In this document: positions 16,402 to 21,737 of the stretch, piece by piece
Layout of the letters: every line of letters starts with the position of its first letter
Position numbering within the stretch: position 1 is the first letter of the stretch
Assembly: GCA_013330915.1 (NCBI GenBank)
Contig: DUHK01000035.1
Location: forward strand, 1 to 21,737
Source of the DNA: Methanosphaera sp.
Lineage (GTDB): Archaea > Methanobacteriota > Methanobacteria > Methanobacteriales > Methanobacteriaceae
DNA length: 21,737 bases
Direction of reading: 5' to 3'
Translations under genes and position numbers: made by a program
The notes under the pieces: model-generated
The model's input: the letters and a program-made list of their open reading frames with translations, nothing else
Database searches by the model: none
What the model was told of the DNA's origin: nothing

Positions 16402-16694
16402 GGTAAGCTAAAGCACAGTTTACGGTAATTTTTTACTGAGGAAATTCCACACACCATATTGAAACATGATGCTCTTAATTGGCATACACCGAGAGGTGTG
16501 ACCCTGTCATAGAAACGATACGGTAGACTATAACTTAGCGATAATAAATGATACAATTGGGTTGATTAGCTTAACTTTAGTAATCGATGAAACGAACAAT
16601 CCATGTGGTGCAAAAGTAAACATTGTATTATACAAAGGTGACTTGCTTAGATAAATGCTGTGATAAACATGAAGTGGATTACTCTTAGCATGCC
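16402..16694 (+). ncRNA. rnpB: RNase P RNA, archaeal type A
   Basis: The catalytic RNA of RNase P, which matures tRNA 5' ends. About 293 nt are bounded by P1 (GGTAAGCTAAAG with CTCTTAGCATGCC). Conserved regions appear in the right order: CR-I (GAGGAAATTCC, 16439-16448), TCATAGAAACGATACGG (about 16508-16524), GATGAAACGAACAATCC with GGTGCAAAAGTAAA (about 16586-16620), CTTAGATAAATGCT (16646-16659) and CR-V (ACATGAAGTGGATTA, 16667-16681). P4 forms between AAT-T-CCAC and GTGGATT. The normally invariant G of AAAGUCC and its partner C in GGCUUA are changed together to T (16445) and A (16678). The RNA is AT-rich compared with most relatives. A T-run follows at 16713-16719. The identification rests on my memory of the consensus, without a covariance search. 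Confidence 0.87.
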
Positions 16695-16769
16695 AATTTA
16701 AAATAATTAAGCTTTTTTTATTTAATTAGTTTTTAAAATAAGTTTTGAAAAAAAGTAAGGTTTGAAAAA

Positions 16770-17237
16770 CTATTTTTTTAATTGTTTTAGTTCTTCATCT
16801 ATTTTGTCTACACGTTCTTCTAAATCGGATACTCTTGTGTCGTTTGTTTCTTGGTATGTGTAGAGGTCTGTTTTTAGTGTTTCGTATTTTTCTAGGACTT
16901 TGTCAAGGTCTTTGTTTGTTGCTAAATCCCAGTCTTCAATTACTTGTTCGCTTTGTTCATCTATGAATTGGCTTATTTTTTTGGACATTATGTCTGTTTT
17001 TGATACGTGGTCTTCTTCGTCGTCTTGTACTCTGTCTTTGAATTTGTCACTGAATTCGTTTACTTTACCTGTTATGTTGGAAATATATTCTTCTTGTCCT
17101 ACTCGTTGTGATAAACCTGAGGCTCTTTCATGAATATCTTGATATACTGGATTTTTTGTGGACTCCAAATAATAGTATAGTAGGATTAATATTGCTACAA
17201 CTAGTATTATTATTGCTAGAGTAGTTGCTGGTTCCAT
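16770..17237 (-). CDS. Membrane-anchored coiled-coil protein, unknown function
   Basis: The 155-residue protein has one N-terminal membrane span (about 6-25, TTLAIIILVVAILILLYYYL). The rest is a highly charged helical stretch without Cys. The last 45 residues (LDKVLEKYETLKTDLYTYQ through ERVDKIDEELKQLKK) show heptad spacing of a coiled coil. The middle (residues 36-100) is also rich in Glu, Asp, Lys and Gln. I recognise no family; the topology resembles small phage-shock or chemotaxis-like scaffold proteins, but there is no motif to support either. GGAGCTGAT precedes the ATG. It starts 11 nt after the stop of another anchored coiled-coil gene of the same layout, so the two are probably co-expressed and may pair. 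Confidence 0.75.
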   Translation of the reverse strand: MEPATTLAIIILVVAILILLYYYLESTKNPVYQDIHERASGLSQRVGQEEYISNITGKVNEFSDKFKDRVQDDEEDHVSKTDIMSKKISQFIDEQSEQVIEDWDLATNKDLDKVLEKYETLKTDLYTYQETNDTRVSDLEERVDKIDEELKQLKK

Positions 17238-17248
17238 CTAATCAGCTC

Positions 17249-17659
17249 CTATTTATTTAACAAATTGTTTAGTTCTTTTTCTTTTTTGTCTAGTTCTTCT
17301 GTTAGTTTTAGTAACTTGACTAGTTCGTTTTTTGCTTCTAGTTGGTCTACTCTTTCGTTTACTTGTGAACTTAGTAGGTCAACTTTTGCTGTGATTTGTG
17401 ATGTGTTTGCTCTTATTTCTTTTAGTTTGTTTTGGTCTTCTTCTGATAGTTCTGCGAGGTTTTCTTTTTTCTGTTTGTTTTGCAGGTCTTTTTCTACTAT
17501 TTCAATTTTTTTGAGTTCTGCTTGTTTTTCAAGTAGTTTTATATCGTTTTTGGATACGCTGGCTTTTCTCCATTCTATTGCTATGACTATTACTGCTATT
17601 AAAAATATTATTGCCAGTATTAGTAGGAATATTTGGTCTCCAGTAAAAATCATGTCCAT
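17249..17659 (-). CDS. Membrane-anchored coiled-coil protein, unknown function
   Basis: About 136 residues with an N-terminal membrane span (FLLILAIIFLIAVIVIAIEW), then an almost continuous charged helix to the end. Heptads are evident in LEKQAELKKIEIVEKDLQNKQ and in TEELDKKEKELNNLLNK. No Cys, no enzymatic motif and no known family recognised. Three in-frame ATGs compete (17668, 17659, 17653); AGAGATGAT overlaps the first, so 17659 or 17653 is more likely. First gene of a two-gene minus-strand unit with the similar protein downstream, divergent from purE. The coding strand is A/C-rich, which follows the strand bias of this region rather than gene direction. Confidence 0.72.
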   Translation of the reverse strand: MDMIFTGDQIFLLILAIIFLIAVIVIAIEWRKASVSKNDIKLLEKQAELKKIEIVEKDLQNKQKKENLAELSEEDQNKLKEIRANTSQITAKVDLLSSQVNERVDQLEAKNELVKLLKLTEELDKKEKELNNLLNK

Positions 17660-17668
17660 GATTATCAT

Positions 17669-17854
17669 CTCTGTTTTTTTATTATAGTCTTAGTTTGTTT
17701 ATTATGAATATTATCTTTTATTATTGTATTGTTTTTTGCTTTGTTTTTGGTGATTGTTTTTTTTTATTTACAATTTATTATATAGGAATAGTTACACAGT
17801 ATTATATAATAATATATCTTTGATGTAAAATGTATTGTATTAGGGGGCATAATC
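17669..17854. promoter_or_regulatory. Divergent promoter region of the coiled-coil pair and purE-ubiD
   Basis: The spacer begins with T-dominated sequence on the plus strand (17690-17775), then TTATATAATAATATATC (17801-17818), a good TATA candidate that puts a start site near 17840, just before the ribosome binding site AGGGGG (17842-17847). The T-rich part would serve as promoter for the minus-strand genes. No repeat or operator was found. Confidence 0.45.
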
Positions 17855-18877
17855 ATAAGTCAAACTAAAGTAATGATTGTATTAGGTAGTGCATCTGATT
17901 ATAAGGTTGCACAGAAGGCTGTTAATGTTTTTGAGGAAATGAATATCAGCTATGATTTGCGTGTTGCATCTGCTCATAGAACTCCTGAGCGGTTGAAGGA
18001 AATTGTTAAGAACGAGACTGATGGTGTTGAGGTCATTATTGCTATTGCAGGATTGGCTGCTCATTTACCTGGTGTTATCGCTTCTCTTACTACTAAGCCT
18101 GTTATTGCTGTTCCGGTGGATGTTAAGTTAGGGGGTATAGATTCTCTGTTGTCTTCTACTGAGATGCAGTTGGGTACTCCTGTTGCCACTATGGGTATTG
18201 ATAGGGGTGATAATGCTGCTTGGTTAGCTTGTCAGATTATTGCCTGTAATGACAGTGATTTGAGGGATGTTCTTAGGGAGAAACGTCTTGCATATAATTC
18301 CAAGATTCAGAAGTCCGAGGAGGAATTGATTGAGAAGATTGCTGGTAGGAATTATAGGCGTACGGAGCCTTGTGTTTTGGATGATGATGAAGTTGAAAGT
18401 TCTTTGAAGTTGGATTCTGATACGAGGGTTTTAATTATTTCAGGTAATTATTCTAATATGGAGATTGTTAAAAAGATTATTCAGACTTTGGATACTTTGA
18501 AAATTAAGAGTGAATATAAGGTTGTCAGTGCTACTAGAAGTCCTGATGTTTTGGAGAAGTTTATCAGTGATGTTGATGATGATGTTGATTTGTATATTGC
18601 TGTGAGCAGTTTGTCTACAATTTTGACTGGTGCTATTGTTTCCCATACTACTAAGCCTGTTATTGGTGTTCCTTGTGTTACCCGATTGTTTGGTATTGAT
18701 TCTATTCTTAGTATGATTGAGATGCCTCCTGGTGTTCCTACGGCCACTATGGGTTTGGATGCTGGTGAAAATGCGGCTTTGTTTGTGGGCAGAATTTTTG
18801 CTATTTATGATGAAGATATTAGAAATGAGCTTGTTGGGTTTATGAAGACTTTGCATAAGAATGTGTATTATGAATAG
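17855..18877 (+). CDS. purE: Tandem PurE: N5-CAIR mutase/AIR carboxylase with a degenerate second copy
   Basis: PurE makes CAIR in purine synthesis. Numbering from ATG 17873, the first copy (1-160) has all key motifs: GSASDY, VASAHRTPER with H35, AGLAAHLPGV with H64, and KPVIAVPVD. The second copy (183-334) keeps the fold (LIISGNYSN, KPVIGVPCVT, GIDSILSMIEMPPGVPTATMG) but has SATR in place of SAHR and SSLSTILTG in place of AGLAAHLPG, so it is probably non-catalytic. Methanobacteriales PurE is known as a tandem of about 335 residues. Start: AGGGGG (17842-17847) is 25 nt before ATG 17873 but 7 nt before ATA 17855, which would give (M)SQTKVMIVLG, the length of homologues; I therefore give 17855. 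ubiD starts 15 nt after its stop. Confidence 0.93.
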   Translation: MSQTKVMIVLGSASDYKVAQKAVNVFEEMNISYDLRVASAHRTPERLKEIVKNETDGVEVIIAIAGLAAHLPGVIASLTTKPVIAVPVDVKLGGIDSLLSSTEMQLGTPVATMGIDRGDNAAWLACQIIACNDSDLRDVLREKRLAYNSKIQKSEEELIEKIAGRNYRRTEPCVLDDDEVESSLKLDSDTRVLIISGNYSNMEIVKKIIQTLDTLKIKSEYKVVSATRSPDVLEKFISDVDDDVDLYIAVSSLSTILTGAIVSHTTKPVIGVPCVTRLFGIDSILSMIEMPPGVPTATMGLDAGENAALFVGRIFAIYDEDIRNELVGFMKTLHKNVYYE

Positions 18878-18892
18878 TGGGAGTTGTGTTTT

Positions 18893-20176
18893 ATGTCTAG
18901 GTTAATTGATGAGATTGATGATGAAATTATTGAAATTGATGATGAAGTTTCTTGTGAGTATGAGATTACTTCTATTTTAAAGAAACATCCTCATGATACG
19001 TTGGTTTTTACTAATGTGAAGGATTGTGATATGAATATTATTTCGGGTATTTGTAATACCAGGGACAAAATTGCTAAAAGTATTGGTACAAGTGTGGATG
19101 GAATTACTGAAAATATTATTGGGGCTACGAATAATCCTACACCTGTGAGTGTTGTGAAGAATTTTGATGAGGTTTTTGCTCATAGTGAGGATGCTGATTT
19201 AAGTAAGCTTCCTATTTTGAAGCATTATCCTAAGGATAAGGGTAAGTATATTACTGCGGGGATTGTTATTGCCAGAGATCCGGATAGTGGTATGGTTAAT
19301 GCTTCTATTCACAGGATGCTTGTTCATAATGATAAGGAATTGGGTATCAGGATTGTTCCAAGACAGTTATATACTTATTATAAGAGGGCTGAAGAGCTTG
19401 GTAAGCCTTTGGAAGTTGCGATTGCTATTGGTTTAAGTCCTTCTACCTTGCTTGCAAGTACTACGAGCATACCTATTAGTGAGAATGAGTTGGAGGTTGC
19501 TAATACTTTTAAGAATGGTGATTTGTCTCTTGTTAAATGTGAAAGTGTTGATATTGAGGCTCCTGAATGTGAGATTTTGCTTGAGGGTAAGATTTTGCCT
19601 AATGAAAGGAGAAGTGAAGGTCCTTTTGTTGACTTGACTGATACTTATGATAAAATAAGGGATGAACCTGTTATCAGTTTGACCAGGATGCATTATAAGG
19701 ATAATCCTTATTATCATGCCATTCTTCCTGCAGGTAATGAACATAAGTTGTTACAGGGTTTGCCTCAGGAACCTCGTATTTATAATAGTGTTAAGAATAC
19801 GTTGCCTACTGTCAGGAATGTTGTTTTAACCGAGGGAGGTTGCTGTTGGTTGCATGCTGTTGTTTCTATTAAGAAACAGACTGAAGGTGATGCTAAAAAT
19901 GTGATGATGGCTGCTTTGTCTGCTCATCCTTCATTGAAGCATTGTGTGATTGTTGATGAGGATATTAATATTTTTGATCCTGTTGATGTGGAGTATGCTA
20001 TTGCCACTCGTGTAAAGGGTGATGATGACATTTTCATTATTCCTAAGGCAAGGGGTTCTTCTTTGGATCCTGTTGCGGAGATTGATGGTACAACTACCAA
20101 GATTGGTGTTGATGCTACTAAGAGTTTCCACAATCTTGAGGATTATGAAAGGGTAAGTTTTACTCTTGATGATTAG
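18893..20176 (+). CDS. ubiD: UbiD-family decarboxylase
   Basis: A prenylated-FMN-dependent decarboxylase of 427 residues. Family features: KNFDEVFAHSEDADLSKLPILKHYPKDKGKYITAGIVIARDPD, NASIHRMLVHNDKELGIRIVPRQLY, IAIGLSPSTLLAS and ILPNERRSEGPFVDLTDTYD, where the E-R-R-S-E-G-P-F segment carries the Glu/Arg catalytic set. Archaeal homologues include anhydromevalonate phosphate decarboxylase of the modified mevalonate route to isoprenoid lipids, as well as aromatic acid decarboxylases; I consider the mevalonate role likely but unproven. A TTG at 18884 is possible; ATG 18893 has GGGAG about 9 nt upstream and starts MSRLIDEID, as usual. Second gene after purE, ending at a strong hairpin terminator. 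The flavin prenyltransferase UbiX is not in the window. Confidence 0.92.
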   Translation: MSRLIDEIDDEIIEIDDEVSCEYEITSILKKHPHDTLVFTNVKDCDMNIISGICNTRDKIAKSIGTSVDGITENIIGATNNPTPVSVVKNFDEVFAHSEDADLSKLPILKHYPKDKGKYITAGIVIARDPDSGMVNASIHRMLVHNDKELGIRIVPRQLYTYYKRAEELGKPLEVAIAIGLSPSTLLASTTSIPISENELEVANTFKNGDLSLVKCESVDIEAPECEILLEGKILPNERRSEGPFVDLTDTYDKIRDEPVISLTRMHYKDNPYYHAILPAGNEHKLLQGLPQEPRIYNSVKNTLPTVRNVVLTEGGCCWLHAVVSIKKQTEGDAKNVMMAALSAHPSLKHCVIVDEDINIFDPVDVEYAIATRVKGDDDIFIIPKARGSSLDPVAEIDGTTTKIGVDATKSFHNLEDYERVSFTLDD

Positions 20177-20186
20177 AAATAGATGT

Positions 20187-20245
20187 AATCTAGATGTATT
20201 GTTGCAAGGATTTTACACTTGCAATATACGTCTAGATTTTTTTTT
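20187..20245 (+). terminator. Hairpin plus T-run terminator of purE-ubiD
   Basis: The arm from 20187 (AATCTAGATGTATTG...) pairs with the arm ending at 20238 (...ATATACGTCTAGATT) over about 20 bp with a few mismatches, with GATTTTACA as loop. Nine T follow at once (20237-20245). The hairpin starts 10 nt after the ubiD stop, and its long, nearly perfect stem is unusual for an archaeal terminator. Confidence 0.8.
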
Positions 20246-20280
20246 AAATTATTTTTTTTATTTGAAAAAAAACAACTTAT

Positions 20281-20310
20281 TAAAAAAAAAACTTCCCTAT
20301 ATTGATAGGG
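20281..20310 (-). terminator. Hairpin plus T-run terminator of the tnpB transcript
   Basis: On the minus strand a perfect 6-bp stem, CCCTAT-CAAT-ATAGGG (20295-20310), is followed by AAG and ten T (20282-20291). It lies about 200 nt beyond the tnpB stop, so it would end a transcript carrying tnpB and the folded segment after it. Confidence 0.65.
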
Positions 20311-20512
20311 TGTAATGGACTTCATTTTAGTGATTCCAGGTAAATTTTCCATGGTTATTTAACCCGGCAATCCCCCGGGTCCCCAGGGTTTTTTAATGCG
20401 CATTAATGATCCGCCTAAAGGGCTCTTGGACTTCTTTTTAAAGATTCTATGTCGTTAGACAAAGCTATCCCCCCTGTCCCAGAGGTTCACTATTTTTTTG
20501 CATGATTGAAGA
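20311..20512 (-). ncRNA. Structured segment after tnpB, candidate omega-RNA and right end
   Basis: This gap has no gene but is GC-rich and full of hairpins, in contrast to its AT-rich surroundings. Read 5' to 3' on the minus strand it has CCTCTGGGACAGGGG, GTC-TAAC-GAC, a perfect TCTTT-AA-AAAGA, GCC-CTTTA-GGC, the palindrome TTAATGCGCATTAA (20393-20406), ACCCGG-7nt-CCGGGT (20362-20380) and GGTT-ATTT-AACC (20353-20364). TnpB proteins are known to work with an RNA transcribed from the 3' end of tnpB and the element's right end, and position, strand and folding fit this. A 14-nt repeat (13 identical), TGGACTTC(A/T)TTTTA, occurs at 20316-20329 and 20427-20440. The element boundary and any guide cannot be fixed. 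Confidence 0.55.
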
Positions 20513-21604
20513 TTAATTGTCTATTAATGCCTTTTGAAGTATGTTTTTTGCAGCATTAACATCTCTGTCATGTATTTCTCCACATTCCGGACATTCCCAC
20601 ATTCTGACGTCTATGGTTATGTCTTCATATTTATATCCACAGTTGTTACATAGTTTTGTTGAAGGAAATCTGCGGTTAACCTGGATAAATATTTTACCAT
20701 ATAATTCACACTTATACTTCAACATATTCAGGAGTTTATACCAGTTGGAATGGAATATGCCTTTTGAGTAACGTCTGTCCTTTAACATGTTATGGATGTC
20801 GAGGTTTTCCATTGCTATTATGTCATATTCCTTTACCAGTTGTGTTGTTATCTTATGGAAATGATCGTTTATTGTGTTTCTTCGATGATTATATAGAATG
20901 TTTATCTTTTCTATGATTTCATTGTGTTTTCTGCTCCCTCGTTTTTTTGATGAGAGCTTAGTGTTCAGTTTGTCTATTTTTTCATTTGTTTTTGTAATTT
21001 CCGGGGGAGAATATTTCTTTCCGTTTGAAAGGGTTAGTATGTTGTTTATCCCCAGGTCTAATCCGACTTTTTTGCCTGTTTTTGGAAATATTTCTATGTT
21101 GTCTGAACGTATTGTGATTAATATGTACCATTTGGTATTTTGATAGAGGACTCTGTATGAAATCACCTTGCAGTATCGAATTGTCTTTCCATAGTATAGT
21201 TTGAATTTTCCATAGTTGTCCAAATGTAGAATGTTTCCCTTTAGTTGTATGTTTGTGTTATTGTTTATTAGAAATGACTTGACTTTTCGATTTTGTGTCT
21301 TTTCTTTTAAATTACCGGGATTTTGGGTGAGTTTTATTGCTCTGATTATGCTGTTGGACACATCTTTTATTGTTGAGGCGTCTAATTTAGATATGGACTT
21401 GTAGGTTTTCTGGTTTTGTTCGCATAAATCACTTAAATATTCCTTTATATTCTTTGGAACATTGTTGTTTTTGTAATCGTTTTTGTACTGTTTCAATAAA
21501 TTGTTGTATAGGAATTGACATGCGTCAAGTGCTATTTCAAACTTTTTGATTTGTATTGGATGGGGGTATATTCTGCATTTGTGCGTCAATGGATGGTATG
21601 TCAT
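20513..21604 (-). CDS. tnpB: TnpB, RNA-guided nuclease of an IS200/IS605-type element
   Basis: A 363-residue OrfB/TnpB protein. The RuvC-like nuclease set looks intact: D183 in VGLDLGINN, E266 in AMENLDIHNM and D346/D348 in HDRDVNAAKNIL. A four-Cys zinc finger sits inside the last part (C319, C322, C338, C341; LCNNCGYKYED and WECPECGE). The N-terminal 170 residues (RIYPHPIQIKKFEIALDACQFLYN onward) form the wedge and recognition part. TnpB uses an RNA from the element end to cut DNA, which helps the element persist. No TnpA transposase is in the window, so this may be a tnpB-only element or one mobilised in trans. Full length and without frameshift, so probably functional. GGAGG lies 16 nt before the ATG, rather far. 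Confidence 0.93.
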   Translation of the reverse strand: MTYHPLTHKCRIYPHPIQIKKFEIALDACQFLYNNLLKQYKNDYKNNNVPKNIKEYLSDLCEQNQKTYKSISKLDASTIKDVSNSIIRAIKLTQNPGNLKEKTQNRKVKSFLINNNTNIQLKGNILHLDNYGKFKLYYGKTIRYCKVISYRVLYQNTKWYILITIRSDNIEIFPKTGKKVGLDLGINNILTLSNGKKYSPPEITKTNEKIDKLNTKLSSKKRGSRKHNEIIEKINILYNHRRNTINDHFHKITTQLVKEYDIIAMENLDIHNMLKDRRYSKGIFHSNWYKLLNMLKYKCELYGKIFIQVNRRFPSTKLCNNCGYKYEDITIDVRMWECPECGEIHDRDVNAAKNILQKALIDN

Positions 21605-21737
21605 TGGTTTACTTTAATTTCCTCCGCTTTTGAAACATATTTATTTCATGATTGTATAACATTGAAGTGTATTTATTATAAATTATATAATTTTAATTAT
21701 ATATTTTTGAATAATGTTTAACACTTTTCATGTTACA

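Larger units (their letters stand above)
20311..21604 (-). mobile_element. tnpB-only IS200/IS605-type element (minimum extent)
   Basis: The element includes at least tnpB and its folded 3' flank. The left end should lie upstream of tnpB, at 21605 or beyond. The 133 nt visible there (21605-21737) are plain AT-rich sequence with no hairpin I can identify, so the left boundary may be outside the window. The element sits after two terminators and does not break a gene. Elements of this family carry no inverted repeats or target duplication, so ends need comparison with an empty site. Confidence 0.6.

Noticed and set aside
20213..20224. TTACACTTGCAA, matching 11 of 12 bases of the TTACACTTGAAA origin box I recall for Methanothermobacter
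   Set aside because: Only one copy was noticed, and it sits in the loop and 3' arm of the ubiD terminator hairpin, whose pairing explains the sequence. Origins carry clusters of such boxes.
21605..21737. Left end of the TnpB element
   Set aside because: The sequence is uniformly AT-rich with no hairpin or recognisable boundary, and the window stops, so no end can be supported.

Overview
The window reads as a chromosomal segment of an AT-rich methanogenic archaeon of the order Methanobacteriales, most like Methanobrevibacter or Methanosphaera. The evidence is Ftr (C1 transfer to tetrahydromethanopterin), a Fae-Hps fusion, a family B DNA polymerase that stops just after motif C as in the split enzyme of this order, a tandem PurE, type II methionine aminopeptidase, archaeal initiator tRNA, archaeal type A RNase P RNA, and Shine-Dalgarno sites of the GGAGGTGAT type. 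The species cannot be fixed from the sequence alone. Layout: 0-4 kb holds the end of larB and a BofA-like membrane protein facing a minus-strand pair, ftr then nnr (NAD(P)HX repair), and a flippase-like membrane protein. 4.1-9.2 kb holds a TrkA-type regulator, an MBL hydrolase, a GNAT acetyltransferase, the large subunit of split DNA polymerase B, a small membrane-anchored protein and an Ogt-type DNA repair methyltransferase. 9.3-10.8 kb holds an intron-containing tRNA-Trp, whose intron looks like a box C/D guide RNA, and fae-hps. 10.9-16.2 kb holds a PHP phosphoesterase and a minus-strand run: methionine aminopeptidase, sugar nucleotidyltransferase-cupin, hisH, a PurM-like protein and a pilin-like protein. 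16.3-16.7 kb holds initiator tRNA-Met followed 24 nt later by RNase P RNA. 16.8-20.2 kb holds two membrane-anchored coiled-coil proteins, tandem purE and a UbiD-family decarboxylase. 20.2-21.7 kb holds a TnpB element with a structured, probably omega-RNA-like 3' flank. Metabolic links: hisH and purE belong to histidine and purine synthesis; Fae-Hps supplies the hexulose phosphate route to pentoses in archaea that lack the oxidative pentose phosphate pathway; UbiD next to purE may serve the archaeal mevalonate route. Points most worth a second look: (1) the RNase P RNA appears to carry a compensated change (G-C to U-A) in the normally invariant P4 helix; (2) base skew on the + strand switches sharply from A/C-rich to G/T-rich around 16.2-16.8 kb, regardless of gene direction; (3) purE and hisH both lack a canonical start codon where homology and ribosome binding sites place it; (4) the tRNA-Trp intron carries a guide matching C34 of its own pre-tRNA; (5) a folded non-coding segment with its own terminator follows tnpB. 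I found no CRISPR array, prophage or defence operon.
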